A stretch of 64,000 bases of DNA from Sphingomonas sp. LaA6.9 (GCF_022601895.1 NZ_JAKVIO010000003.1:109581-173580), one strand, 5' to 3'. Counted from the stretch's first letter, positions 1-7,746 are shown. Program-made: numbers and translations. Notes: generated by a model not told the origin, from the sequence alone.

Positions 1-223
1 CCTTTTCAGCCATCGAGTCGGCCAGTCGCGCATCGGACATTTCGCGGAACTGGCTGGTCGCCTCGCTCCCGAACAGGTCGTCGCCAAAGCTCGCCTGACG
101 CATCGATCCGATCATCTGGCGCAGGAAAACGGCTTCGAAGGCCTGCGCGGCCTTTTTCAGCTCGGCACGCTGCTGCGTGGCGGCGGACGGGCGCGCGCCT
201 GTCGAGGCGATGGGCGTCGTCAC
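1..223 (-). CDS. flgJ: FlgJ, flagellar rod-binding protein, N-terminal part (runs off left edge)
   Basis: The reading frame begins with GTG at 221-223 on the minus strand, overlapping the flgI stop as GTGA, and stays open to the window edge (about 74 residues seen). The segment KKAAQAFEAVFLRQMIGSMR is the signature of the FlgJ rod-binding domain, which acts in the periplasm as scaffold/cap for rod assembly. It is the last visible gene of the flgBCDEFGHIJ operon. Whether a C-terminal muramidase domain exists cannot be seen; many alphaproteobacterial FlgJ proteins lack it. No better ATG is available near the stop of flgI, so the GTG start is favoured. Confidence 0.85.
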   Translation of the reverse strand, partial: MTTPIASTGARPSAATQQRAELKKAAQAFEAVFLRQMIGSMRQASFGDDLFGSEATSQFREMSDARLADSMAEK

Positions 224-1317
224 AGGATCACCAGCTCCGCCTTCATCGCGCCCGCCTGCTTCAAGGCCTCGAGGATGGCGACGAGATCGGCGGGAGAGGC
301 ACCGATGGCATTGACCGTCTTGACGATGTCCGCAAGCGAAGCGGTTTCCTGCACCTGGAACATCGGGCGCATCTCTTCCTCCACGGTGATGTCGCTCGAA
401 GGCTCGAGCGCGGTCTGTCCGCGCGAGAAGGGCGCGGGCTGGACGACCGTCGGGTTCTCGTCGACGCGGACGGTGAGCTTGCCGTGGCTGACCGCCGCGG
501 GGCGGATGCGGACCGCTCCGTTGATGACGACCGTGCCCGTGCGCGCATTGACGATCACGCGCGCGGGTGCCTGTGCCGGATCGACATCGAGATTTTCGAT
601 CTGGCTCATCAGCATCGTGCGCGCCTCAACGCCCTGCGGCGCGTCGATCGCGATCGAGACCGCGTCTACCGCGCGTGCGCGGCCCATGCCGAGCGAGCCA
701 TTGATCGCCGCGGCAACGCGCAGCGCAGTGGTCACATCGGCTTCGGCCAGGTTGAAGGTGAGGTGGGGGGTCGTGCCGAAGCCCGTATCGACCGCCTGCT
801 CGATCGTCGCGCCCGAGGGGATGCGGCCCGCCGAGGGCACATTGACCGACAGCTTGGACCCGTCCTGCGCGTTCACGCCGAGGCCGCCCACCGCAAGGCT
901 GCCCTGTGCCATGGCATAGATCTGGCCGTCCGCACCGCGCAGCGGCGTCATGATCAGCGTGCCGCCGCGCAGCGACTTCGCCTTGCCCAGCGCCGAGACG
1001 GTGACGTCGAGCCGCTGGCCCGGCTTGGCCATGGCGGGAAGCTCGGCGGTGATCATGACCGCGGCGCTGTTCTTGAGCTGCGGGTTCACGCCCGGCGGCA
1101 GCGTCAGGCCGAAGCGCGCCGTAACGCCCTTCATGCCTTGCGTCGCATATTCGAGGCTGTCGTCGCCCGTTCCCGCAAGCCCGACGACGATGCCATAGCC
1201 GATGACCTGGTTGGCGCGCAGGCCCTGGAACTGGCCGAGATCCTTTACGCGCTCTGCCTGTGCGGGCGAAGCTGCAAGGCCGAGGAGAAGGGCGGCGAAG
1301 GTGAAAAGGCGCTTCAT
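220..1317 (-). CDS. flgI: FlgI, flagellar P-ring protein
   Basis: A 365-residue periplasmic protein forming the P ring around the rod in the peptidoglycan layer. It starts with a Sec signal peptide (Lys-Arg, hydrophobic stretch, cleavage near SPAQA) followed by the FlgI hallmark ERVKDLGQFQGLRANQVIGY. Length and the C-terminal ASPADLVAILEALKQAGA block are normal for the family. An ATG five codons upstream (1332) is possible, but the internal ATG at 1317 has a GGGGA Shine-Dalgarno about 9 bases ahead and gives a standard signal peptide. It lies two bases after flgH and overlaps flgJ, so is translationally coupled in the flgB operon. Confidence 0.95.
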   Translation of the reverse strand: MKRLFTFAALLLGLAASPAQAERVKDLGQFQGLRANQVIGYGIVVGLAGTGDDSLEYATQGMKGVTARFGLTLPPGVNPQLKNSAAVMITAELPAMAKPGQRLDVTVSALGKAKSLRGGTLIMTPLRGADGQIYAMAQGSLAVGGLGVNAQDGSKLSVNVPSAGRIPSGATIEQAVDTGFGTTPHLTFNLAEADVTTALRVAAAINGSLGMGRARAVDAVSIAIDAPQGVEARTMLMSQIENLDVDPAQAPARVIVNARTGTVVINGAVRIRPAAVSHGKLTVRVDENPTVVQPAPFSRGQTALEPSSDITVEEEMRPMFQVQETASLADIVKTVNAIGASPADLVAILEALKQAGAMKAELVIL

Positions 1318-1334
1318 CGATCGGATCCCCATGC

Positions 1335-2024
1335 TCAGAACGGGCTGAATCTGGAGAAGAACCGCTGCAGCCAGCCTTGTTGGCTGGCGCGGGCGACTTC
1401 CCCCTTGCCGGTATAGTTGATGCGCGCATCGGCGACGCGCGTCGAAAGCACGCGGTTGTCGGCGCTGATGTCCGTCGGCCGGACCAGCCCCGAAAACTGC
1501 ACAAATTCGTCGCCCCGGTTCAGCCGCACAAGCTTTTCCCCGCGCACCAGCATGGTTCCGTTGGGGTAGACCTCCGCAACCGTCACGCTGATCTCCCCCT
1601 GGAGCGCGTTCGACTGGGTGGCCTGCCCCTTACCATTGAACGTCATGTTGCCGCCCATATTAACATCGGAGGGCTCAAAAAATGACAGCGGCCCCGTCGT
1701 GGGCGGGGTGAGGCCGATCTCGCCCGAGCGGTCGCCGCTCTGCGTGGCGCTCTTGGAGGCGAGCGTGCGCTCGACCAGCGCGATCGTCAGAACGTCTCCC
1801 ACCATCGCGGCGCGCGTACCGCTGGTGAGCGGGGCGTAACCCTGCGACGCCTGGAAGATCGAACCGTTGGCAACCGGCGCCGCGACGGGCGCGGGCGCAT
1901 AGCTCGGCGCATATTCGGACACGCGATCCTTCTTGCGCGCCTCGGCGGCGTTGATGAACAGCACAGTGGCGAGACCGGTGACGAGCGCCACCGCTGCGCG
2001 GCGGCTAGAGCGTCTGGTTGGCAT
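1335..2024 (-). CDS. flgH: FlgH, flagellar L-ring protein (no lipobox cysteine)
   Basis: A 229-residue outer-membrane L-ring protein, recognised from GDVLTIALVERTLASKSA and the C-terminal FSGLVRPTDISADNRVLSTR block. The N-terminus has an Arg-rich n-region and hydrophobic core, but no cysteine follows and the whole protein has none, whereas FlgH is classically a lipoprotein processed at a lipobox Cys. Either it is exported as a non-lipidated protein or anchored differently. The start overlaps the 3' end of flgG by 20 bases, and no later Met fits a signal peptide. It works with FlgI (P ring) as the rod bushing. Confidence 0.93.
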   Translation of the reverse strand: MPTRRSSRRAAVALVTGLATVLFINAAEARKKDRVSEYAPSYAPAPVAAPVANGSIFQASQGYAPLTSGTRAAMVGDVLTIALVERTLASKSATQSGDRSGEIGLTPPTTGPLSFFEPSDVNMGGNMTFNGKGQATQSNALQGEISVTVAEVYPNGTMLVRGEKLVRLNRGDEFVQFSGLVRPTDISADNRVLSTRVADARINYTGKGEVARASQQGWLQRFFSRFSPF

Positions 2025-2793
2025 TGCGCAGCATCTCGTCGGTGGCCGAGATCATCTTGGAGTTGATCTCATAGGCGCGTTGCGTCTCGATCATGTCGAC
2101 CAGTTCCTCGACGATGTTGACGTTGGAACCCTCGAGCGAACCCTGGCGCAGCGAACCGCGACCATCGAGGCCGGGCTGGCCGACCTGCGGCGCGCCCGAA
2201 GCCTGCGTCTCGATCAGCAGGTTGTTGCCGATCGACTGGAGGCCCATGGGGTTGACGAAGCGCGCGGTCTCGATCCGCCCCAGTTCGGTGGACTCGGTTT
2301 CGCCCGCCACCTTGACCGATACGGTGCCGTCCTGGCCGATCGTCACCGATTCAGCACCTTCGGGCACCTGGATCTGCGGCACCAGCGGCATGCCGTCGCC
2401 GGTCACGATCTGGCCCTCGGGCGAAAGCGTGAAGTCTCCGGCGCGCGTATAGGCGGTGCGGCCGTCAGGCATCTCGATCTGGAAATAGCCGCCGCCCTCG
2501 ATGGCGAGATCGTAGCTGTTGCCCGTCGTCTGGAGCGAACCCTGGGTATCGATCCGCGAGGTTCCCGTCATCTGCACGCCCGTTCCCAGCGAAAGGCCCG
2601 TCGCGTAGCGATTGTCGCCCGATGAGGGCGCGCCCGGTGCGGTCAGGATCTGGTAGGTGAGCGTCTCGAAGCTGGCGCGATCGCGCTTGAACCCCGTGGT
2701 GTTCACGTTGGCGAGGTTGTTGGCGATCACGCGCATGCGGTTGTTCTGCGCGTCGAGCCCGGTGCGGGCGACATGGAGAGCGGTGTTGGACAT
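2005..2793 (-). CDS. flgG: FlgG, flagellar distal rod protein
   Basis: A 262-residue axial protein with the family N-terminal motif (NRMRVIANNLANVNTTGFKR) and the C-terminal helix EGSNVNIVEELVDMIETQRAYEINSKMI that forms the rod coiled core. It is secreted by the flagellar type III apparatus and builds the distal rod, so it has no signal peptide. The length matches canonical FlgG (about 260). It is followed by flgH with an overlapping start and preceded by flgF after 22 bases, in the flgB operon. Confidence 0.97.
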   Translation of the reverse strand: MSNTALHVARTGLDAQNNRMRVIANNLANVNTTGFKRDRASFETLTYQILTAPGAPSSGDNRYATGLSLGTGVQMTGTSRIDTQGSLQTTGNSYDLAIEGGGYFQIEMPDGRTAYTRAGDFTLSPEGQIVTGDGMPLVPQIQVPEGAESVTIGQDGTVSVKVAGETESTELGRIETARFVNPMGLQSIGNNLLIETQASGAPQVGQPGLDGRGSLRQGSLEGSNVNIVEELVDMIETQRAYEINSKMISATDEMLRNANQTL

Positions 2794-2815
2794 GGGTCTT
2801 CAGTCTCCGTGAAAA

Positions 2816-3559
2816 TCAGGAAGGCAGGCGCATCAGATCGGCCGACGCCGTATCGAGATCGCGCGCGGTGGTGAGCAGCTTCATCTGCGTGTCCCAGGCG
2901 CGGCTTGCCTCGATCATGTCGACAAGCGCCTGGCTGGTGTTGACGTTGGATGCCTCGAGGCTGCCCGCGATCACGCGTCCCTCGGGATCGGCGGGCAAGG
3001 TGCCGCCGCCGCGAACGCGGAACAGGCCGTCCAGACCCTTCAGAACGTCCGAACCCGTGGGCGATGCGATCTTGAGGCGATCGGCCCGCTGGGGCTGTGT
3101 GGGGTCGCCACCAGCGGGCACGATCCATACCGTTCCGTCCTTGTCGATGCGGACATCGTCGGCCGGCGGCAATGTGACGGGGCCGCCTTCGCCGAGCACG
3201 GGAAGTCCGTCACCCGTTGTCAGCAGCCCCGATTCGGTGAGTTGCAGGTCCCCGCGTCGGGTATAGGCTTCCTCGCCATTCTTCGCCTGCACCCCCAGCA
3301 TCGCGTCGCCCTCGAGCGCAATGTCGAGCGCGCGACCGGTCTCGGAAATCACCCCCGCGCTCATGTCGGCCGCGACGACTTCCTCCGACGAAGCGACGCG
3401 CGCGTCGTAGCCGGGACCATCGACCCAGAGTGGGCGCGCATTCGCCAGTTCCTTGCGAAAGCCCGTGGTGCTGGCGTTCGCAAGGTTGTTGGCGGTCGTC
3501 GCCTGGCGCGCCATCGCGCCGCGCATTGCGGTGAGCGAAGTGTAGATCAGACGGTCCAT
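2816..3559 (-). CDS. flgF: FlgF, flagellar proximal rod protein
   Basis: A 247-residue rod protein with the conserved N-terminal ATTANNLANASTTGFRKE motif and C-terminal LEASNVNTSQALVDMIEASRAWDTQMKLL segment (key residues LEASNVN and the amphipathic terminal helix). It is shorter than and diverged from the adjacent FlgG, as expected for FlgF. It is exported through the flagellar secretion system and joins FlgB/FlgC in the proximal rod. It sits between flgE and flgG in the usual order. Confidence 0.93.
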   Translation of the reverse strand: MDRLIYTSLTAMRGAMARQATTANNLANASTTGFRKELANARPLWVDGPGYDARVASSEEVVAADMSAGVISETGRALDIALEGDAMLGVQAKNGEEAYTRRGDLQLTESGLLTTGDGLPVLGEGGPVTLPPADDVRIDKDGTVWIVPAGGDPTQPQRADRLKIASPTGSDVLKGLDGLFRVRGGGTLPADPEGRVIAGSLEASNVNTSQALVDMIEASRAWDTQMKLLTTARDLDTASADLMRLPS

Positions 3560-3580
3560 GGCCCAGCCCTCCGACTATTC

Positions 3581-4888
3581 TCAGGTCCGGATGTTGACGA
3601 TGGCTTGTGTCATCGTGTTGGCGGTCTCGATGGCTTTCGCGTTCGCCTGGAAGTTGCGCTGCGCCGCGATGAGCTGGACGAGCTCCTCGGTGATGTCGAC
3701 ATTGGCCTGTTCGAGCGCACCCGACTGGATCACGCCGAAACCGTCCTTGCCCGCTTCGCCGATCGTGGCGTCGCCCGACTTGCCCGTGATGCCCCAGCTC
3801 GCATCGCCGAACTGACGAAGCCCCGAAGGGTTGGCGAAGGCCGCCATCACGACCTTGCCCAGCGGGATCGTGTCGCCGTTGGAGAAGGTCGCGGTGACGA
3901 GGCCGTCGCTGCCGACCGAGACATTGTCGAGCTTGCCTGCGGCGACACCGTTCTGGTCGAACGCGGTGGGCACGAAGGGGCCGCCCGCCTGCGTGGTGGC
4001 GGTGCCGAAGTCGACGGTGAAGTTGAGCGGCTGCGCGGCGCCCGAGGGCTGTGCGCTCGCAAAGGTCGTCGGGCCCGCGGGCGCGGTCAGCGTACCCGCG
4101 GCGTCGAAGGTGAGCTGCAGCGGAACCGCGGGGCTCGTCTGCGCCGGATTCGACGAAACCTCCTGGTTGCCGACGAACAGATGCGCTTCCCAGGTGCTGT
4201 CGGTCACCGCGCCGCCGGGGGCACCCGTGCGGACATAATAGACCGTTGCGGCAAGCGCGTTGCCCGCGGCGTCATAAACGGTCGCTGCGGTCGAATAATT
4301 GTAGCTGTTGGGATCGGTGCGATCGAACGCATAGGGGTTCGCGGCATTATAGACCGGCCGGCTGGCGGGAAGATCTGCGTTCTGCGGCAGCGTGACCGAG
4401 ATGTCGATCGCGCTCGTCGAGATCGACGCGCCCGAGGTCTGCGGGATCTGCAGGTTGCGCGTGGCCGAAATGCCCGTGGCGGTCACATTGCCCTCGGTGT
4501 CGACGGGCAACACCTGGAGATACGCGCCGCGCGAGTCACGGACATAGCGCTCGGGATCGATACCGAAAGCGCCATTGCGAGTGAAGCTCATCCGGCCACC
4601 GGTCAGCTCTCCGCGCGTCATGAAGAAGCCTTCGCCGCTGATCGCGATGTCGAGCGCGCGTTCCGAAGCCTGGAAGCCGCCCTGGCCGAACTGCTGCGTG
4701 ATGCTCTTCAGCCGCGTGCCCTGACCCGCGACATTGCCCGACGACATCGGCGATGCCGACATCAGATCGCCGAATTCGGTGCGGCTCTTCTTGAAGCCGA
4801 CGGTGCCGACATTGGCGATATTGTTGGAGACGACCGCGAGTTCGGTCTGCGCGCCCTTGAGGCCGGAAAGCGAGGTGTAGAAGGACAT
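3581..4888 (-). CDS. flgE: FlgE, flagellar hook protein
   Basis: A 435-residue hook subunit. The N-terminus MSFYTSLSGLKGAQTELAVV followed by SNNIANVGTVGFKKSRTEF, and the C-terminal ALEQANVDITEELVQLIAAQ, are diagnostic of FlgE. The central Ala/Thr/Gly-rich region with paired Thr-Val repeats is the variable surface-exposed domain. FlgD, encoded immediately upstream, caps the hook during assembly; FliK, encoded in the fli operon, sets its length. Transcription should come from the sigma-54 promoter ahead of flgB. Confidence 0.96.
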   Translation of the reverse strand: MSFYTSLSGLKGAQTELAVVSNNIANVGTVGFKKSRTEFGDLMSASPMSSGNVAGQGTRLKSITQQFGQGGFQASERALDIAISGEGFFMTRGELTGGRMSFTRNGAFGIDPERYVRDSRGAYLQVLPVDTEGNVTATGISATRNLQIPQTSGASISTSAIDISVTLPQNADLPASRPVYNAANPYAFDRTDPNSYNYSTAATVYDAAGNALAATVYYVRTGAPGGAVTDSTWEAHLFVGNQEVSSNPAQTSPAVPLQLTFDAAGTLTAPAGPTTFASAQPSGAAQPLNFTVDFGTATTQAGGPFVPTAFDQNGVAAGKLDNVSVGSDGLVTATFSNGDTIPLGKVVMAAFANPSGLRQFGDASWGITGKSGDATIGEAGKDGFGVIQSGALEQANVDITEELVQLIAAQRNFQANAKAIETANTMTQAIVNIRT

Positions 4889-4915
4889 GGCGTGTGTTCC
4901 TTTTCTGGAATTGCG

Positions 4916-5578
4916 TCAGCCGAGACGTACGGCGTCGTCGGGCGAAAGAAGGCCAAGCGGGGTGACGAGGCGCGTCGAGGCGCCGCCCGCGGGGGACTGA
5001 ACCCCAGTGATCTGCGTCCATGTGCCGATCGCGGCATCGACATCGCCCTTCGCGCCCGTCGCGTTGACTACGACGCGCAACGGGCCGGCAACTGCATTGC
5101 CCTCGGCATCCTTGCCGTCCCACGCGAAGGAGGTGGTGCCCGCCTTCTGGTTCTCGAAGGTGGCGTTGTGGACGACCTGGCCATTGGCATCGACCAGGCT
5201 GACGATCACGTTCGACGCATCCTCGGGCAGCGCGACTTCGCCGCGATAGCTGCCATCCGAAAGCGGGGTTGCCTGATCGGTCTCGACCAGCGCGTTCTTG
5301 CCGATCCAGCTTGCCGCGCTGCCGAGCCGCGAGGCCTGAAGATCCTGCGCGATCGCGCCGAGGCTCTTGTTCATCTCGGCGATGCCCGCGACGCTCGAGA
5401 ATTGCGCCATCTGCGCAACCATCTGCGTGTTGTCGACGGGATTGAAGGGGTCCTGCGTCTTGAGCTGCGTCGTCATCAGCTTCAGAAACGCGGTCTGGTC
5501 GAGCGTGTTGTTGTGCGTCGCGCCCGGCGGCTGCTCGAGCGCGAGATTGCTGAAGGTCGAACCGTTGACTGTCGTCAT
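4916..5578 (-). CDS. flgD: FlgD, hook-capping scaffold protein
   Basis: A 220-residue protein carrying the FlgD N-terminal signature LDQTAFLKLMTTQLKTQDPF followed by NPVDNTQMVAQMAQFSSVAG, and a C-terminal Ig-like/FlgD_ig part with FAWDGKDAEGNAVAGP. It caps the growing hook and is discarded afterwards. The start overlaps the flgC stop by four bases and flgE follows after 27 bases, indicating coupled expression. Length is close to the family norm (about 220-230). Confidence 0.95.
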   Translation of the reverse strand: MTTVNGSTFSNLALEQPPGATHNNTLDQTAFLKLMTTQLKTQDPFNPVDNTQMVAQMAQFSSVAGIAEMNKSLGAIAQDLQASRLGSAASWIGKNALVETDQATPLSDGSYRGEVALPEDASNVIVSLVDANGQVVHNATFENQKAGTTSFAWDGKDAEGNAVAGPLRVVVNATGAKGDVDAAIGTWTQITGVQSPAGGASTRLVTPLGLLSPDDAVRLG

Positions 5579-5982
5579 TTGCCCATCCTGATCGTGTCGA
5601 GAGTGAGGGTCTTGGCGGTCTGGAGGACCTGGACCACATTCTGGTACTGGCGCGCGGTCTCGATCATCTCGACGAGCTCTGCCGCGCTGTCGACGCCGGC
5701 TTCCCAGACGTCGCCATTGGCATCGGCGAGCGGATGATCGGGCGCGTGGCGCTTTGTCGGTTCGACCTGCGAGTTCACCACCTGTTTCACGCGCACGGTG
5801 GCGGCATCGCCGTCGCGCACCGTCTCGAAGACGGGTTTGAGCGAGCGGAACGCGGTTTCCTTGCTGCCCGAAACCGAACCCGCATTGGCGAGGTTGGAGG
5901 CGGTGGTGTTCAACCGCACCATCTGCGCGGCCATCGCGCGGCCGGCGATGTCATAGACCGAAAGCGGACCCGCCATTGTCAT
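5575..5982 (-). CDS. flgC: FlgC, flagellar proximal rod protein
   Basis: A 135-residue rod protein. It has the N-terminal MAAQMVRLNTTASNLANAGS block and a C-terminal ELVEMIETARQYQNVVQVLQ helix characteristic of FlgC, with the usual central YKAxxPVF-like region (RSLKPVFETVRDG). The length is typical (about 135-140). It overlaps flgB upstream and flgD downstream by four bases each, consistent with one tightly coupled transcript. It functions with FlgB and FliE in the proximal rod. Confidence 0.95.
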   Translation of the reverse strand: MTMAGPLSVYDIAGRAMAAQMVRLNTTASNLANAGSVSGSKETAFRSLKPVFETVRDGDAATVRVKQVVNSQVEPTKRHAPDHPLADANGDVWEAGVDSAAELVEMIETARQYQNVVQVLQTAKTLTLDTIRMGK

Positions 5983-6332
5983 TCTCCCCTGATCGCGGTC
6001 ATCAGCGTGCCGATCCGCCCTTCGAGGAAGGAGAGGGTGGTGCGGTAGCGCACTGCGTTCTCGGCAAACATCGTCTGCTCGGTGCCGAGCTCGACGGTAT
6101 TGCCGTCCATCGATCCTTCCATCGGGATCCGGTAGCCCATCGCGTCTTCGGCGGCGGCGTCGAGCGCCATGCCGTCCTGCGCCTTTGTCAGCGCCTGGGT
6201 GAAGTCGATGTCGCGCGCCTTGTAATTGGGCGTCGCGGCGTTCGCGATGTTGGACGCGAGCAGGGTGAGGCGCTGGCTGCGCAGCCGAAGCGCGTCGCCA
6301 TGCACACCGAAAATATCCTGCGTCGTCGTCAT
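5979..6332 (-). CDS. flgB: FlgB, flagellar proximal rod protein
   Basis: A 117-residue rod protein. The frame is open further upstream to 6482, but the ATG at 6332 (MTTTQDIFGVHGDALRLRSQ) gives the normal FlgB N-terminus, and the upstream extension has no family resemblance and crosses the promoter. NIANAATPNYKARDIDFTQAL and the C-terminal VRYRTTLSFLEGRIGTLMTA block identify the family. It is the first gene of the flgBCDEFGHIJ operon, with a sigma-54 promoter 70-85 bases upstream of the start. Confidence 0.94.
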   Translation of the reverse strand: MTTTQDIFGVHGDALRLRSQRLTLLASNIANAATPNYKARDIDFTQALTKAQDGMALDAAAEDAMGYRIPMEGSMDGNTVELGTEQTMFAENAVRYRTTLSFLEGRIGTLMTAIRGE

Positions 6333-6346
6333 TTGCGGCCCCCCGC

Positions 6347-6373
6347 TTAAAGCTCTGTCCGCTCCGCCGTTAT
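6347..6373 (+). promoter_or_regulatory. Sigma-28 (FliA) promoter of motAB
   Basis: Forward strand TTAAAG (6347-6352), a 13-base spacer, then GCCGTTAT (6366-6373). This matches the sites before flgM, fliC and fliD and is close to the classical FliA consensus TAAA-N15-GCCGATAA. It lies inside the divergent flgB leader and would give motA a leader of about 150 bases. Confidence 0.75.
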
Positions 6374-6400
6374 GATTGGCAGGAGCAGTCGCGCCCAATG

Positions 6401-6417
6401 GTCGCAAGTGCCGTGCC
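6401..6417 (-). promoter_or_regulatory. Sigma-54 promoter of the flgB operon
   Basis: On the minus strand the sequence reads TGGCACG-GCAC-TTGCGA, a perfect -24/-12 sigma-54 promoter with GG and GC twelve bases apart. It directs transcription towards flgB, predicting a start near 6389 and a leader of about 57 bases. It is one of four such sites in the locus (also flgA, flhA, flbD). Confidence 0.9.
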
Positions 6418-6473
6418 AGAAATGGTAAATGCACGCATTTCCGGGGGGATGTCCGGGGCTGCAAAGCCTGTGC

Positions 6474-6522
6474 GGCAAGCAATTGCCGGGGGCGGCAAAT
6501 TTTTGCCGGTCATTGCCGGCAA
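6474..6522. promoter_or_regulatory. Phased inverted repeats: candidate activator (enhancer) sites for the flgB promoter
   Basis: Two copies of GGCAA-N4-TTGCC occur at 6474-6487 and 6494-6507, with centres exactly 20 bases apart (two helical turns). A perfect palindrome TTGCCGGCAA follows at 6513-6522. They lie 57-105 bases upstream of the flgB sigma-54 -24 element, the usual distance for binding of an NtrC-family activator. The locus encodes two such activators (FlbD-like, FleQ-like); which one binds is inference. Confidence 0.6.
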
Positions 6523-6531
6523 GGGGTGGAT

Positions 6532-7215
6532 ATGGCGATTTTCGAAAGGCTTGCGCTCTATTTCGACCCTGTCGCCTTCCTGCTTGTTATAGGCGGTTCG
6601 CTGCTGCTTGCGGTGTTCAGGTCGCAAAAAAATGATGTCGGACGCGCGATCGCCGCGCTGGTGCCGCTGCTGCGCGCCAATCCCGCCGCCGACAGCGATG
6701 CCGCGATGCGCGCGGTGCGCGCGATGGAACGTATCGCCCAGACGCGCAGCATCCGCTGCACCGATCGCGTCCAGACCGCCGAACGCTTCCTGATGCTCGC
6801 AGGCCGCCGGCTTTCCGACGCAGCGAGCGCCGAGGATTTCACGCGCTGGGCCGAAGAGGAGCTCGAGGATCGCGAGCGTCGTCATCGCGGTGCGATCGAT
6901 TTCTGGAATGCGGTGGCGGACAGCGCGCCGGGCATGGGTATGGTCGGTACGATCATCGGTCTTGTCGGCATGTTCGCGGCGATGAACGACGCCGATCGCA
7001 TCGGCCCGGCAATGGCGCTGGCGATGCTGACGACCCTTTATGGCATCGTGCTGTCCTATCTGGTGGCGGGGCCGATCGCGCGCCGTCTCGAACGACTTTC
7101 GGGGCTCGAGCACGACTGGCAGCGTCGCGCGCTCGCTCATCTCGGCTATCTCGCGCATAACGAACTGGGCGAGCCGCTCAGGCCGCGCGTACCGCGCCGT
7201 TCGCGTGCCGCATGA
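6532..7215 (+). CDS. motA: MotA, flagellar motor stator protein (short form)
   Basis: A 227-residue inner-membrane protein of the MotA/ExbB proton-channel family. ATG at 6532 has AGGGG upstream; the open frame extends further left but across promoter elements. Visible membrane segments are residues about 10-29, about 130-150 (PGMGMVGTIIGLVGMF, the conserved MotA core) and about 160-182. The N-terminal first helix of four-helix MotA seems absent, so it looks like a three-helix version. The cytoplasmic loop is charged, as needed for rotor contact with FliG. It overlaps motB by four bases. Confidence 0.85.
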   Translation: MAIFERLALYFDPVAFLLVIGGSLLLAVFRSQKNDVGRAIAALVPLLRANPAADSDAAMRAVRAMERIAQTRSIRCTDRVQTAERFLMLAGRRLSDAASAEDFTRWAEEELEDRERRHRGAIDFWNAVADSAPGMGMVGTIIGLVGMFAAMNDADRIGPAMALAMLTTLYGIVLSYLVAGPIARRLERLSGLEHDWQRRALAHLGYLAHNELGEPLRPRVPRRSRAA

Positions 7216-7697
7216 TGCGCGCTTCCGACCAGACGCGGTGGCTGCTGAGTTTCGCGGACCTCGTCCTGTTGCTGCTCGCCTTTTTCGTGCTGCTCCATGC
7301 ACAGAGCATCAATCCCGATGCGGTGGTCGAAAGCATCGGTGAGGCCTTTTCGACAGAGGCGCGGCCAGCGACGATCGAGCGTCGGATTGTGGCCGACGAG
7401 ATCTTCAACCGTGGCGAAGCGGTGCTCAGGCCTGACGCACGCGTGGCCTTTGAGGGCTTTGCGCGAAGCTGGGCGAGGCGCCGCGGCACTGTCTCGATCA
7501 CCAGCATCGGCCGTGCGGACGATTCCGCGCGCTTCGACGGCTGGGAACTAGCCGCCGCGCGCGCCGCCGCGCTCGGCCGGCTTATCCGCAACGCGGGCAT
7601 GGATCCGCAGGCGATCCAGATCGTGATGCCGCCAAGCCGCGGCCGCGAAGGGCTGGGTGGGCAGCGGCTTGTGCTGCGTTTCACGCCGGCGCGCTGA
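7212..7697 (+). CDS. motB: MotB-like stator protein (compact)
   Basis: A 161-residue protein with a short cytoplasmic N-terminus and one transmembrane helix containing the conserved proton-binding Asp (FADLVLLLLAFFVLL, Asp16), followed by an OmpA/MotB-type peptidoglycan-binding region (about residues 65-160, with RGEAVLRPDAR and AAARAAALGRLIRNAGMD). MotB is usually near 300 residues, so the periplasmic linker is strongly shortened. It is coupled to motA by a four-base overlap; together they form the torque-generating stator. An alternative is a generic OmpA-family ExbD/MotB hybrid, but the location in the flagellar locus favours MotB. Confidence 0.8.
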   Translation: MMRASDQTRWLLSFADLVLLLLAFFVLLHAQSINPDAVVESIGEAFSTEARPATIERRIVADEIFNRGEAVLRPDARVAFEGFARSWARRRGTVSITSIGRADDSARFDGWELAAARAAALGRLIRNAGMDPQAIQIVMPPSRGREGLGGQRLVLRFTPAR

Positions 7698-7700
7698 ATC

Positions 7701-7716
7701 TGGCGCGGTACTTGCT
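7701..7716 (+). promoter_or_regulatory. Sigma-54 promoter of flgA
   Basis: TGGCGCG-GTAC-TTGCT starts four bases after the motB stop, with correct GG-to-GC spacing of twelve. It is the least perfect of the four sigma-54 sites (G for A at the fifth base) but is correctly placed 28 bases before the flgA start codon. Confidence 0.75.
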
Positions 7717-7719
7717 ACA

Positions 7720-7746
7720 CATGGCGCGAAAGGGTTTTTCGCCATG
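7720..7746 (+). promoter_or_regulatory. Hairpin sequestering the flgA start codon
   Basis: CATGGCG (7720-7726) pairs with CGCCATG (7740-7746), with GAAA/TTTT extension and a GGG loop. The right arm contains the flgA ATG (7744-7746) and the AAGGG-like ribosome site is in the stem/loop. A short leader from the sigma-54 promoter would begin with this stem, so translation could be folding-controlled. This is inference from sequence only. Confidence 0.45.

Noticed and set aside
484..1416. A 310-codon plus-strand frame opposite flgI/flgH
   Set aside because: Shadow of flgI; Arg/His-rich with no signal or motif.
3242..5737. An 831-codon open frame opposite flgE/flgD/flgC
   Set aside because: Antisense to three conserved flagellar genes; composition is of the shadow type.
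6474..6507. GGCAA...TTGCC at 6474-6507 as sigma-54 promoters for motA
   Set aside because: The GG-to-GC distance is 11, not 12; a sigma-28 promoter for motA is found instead.
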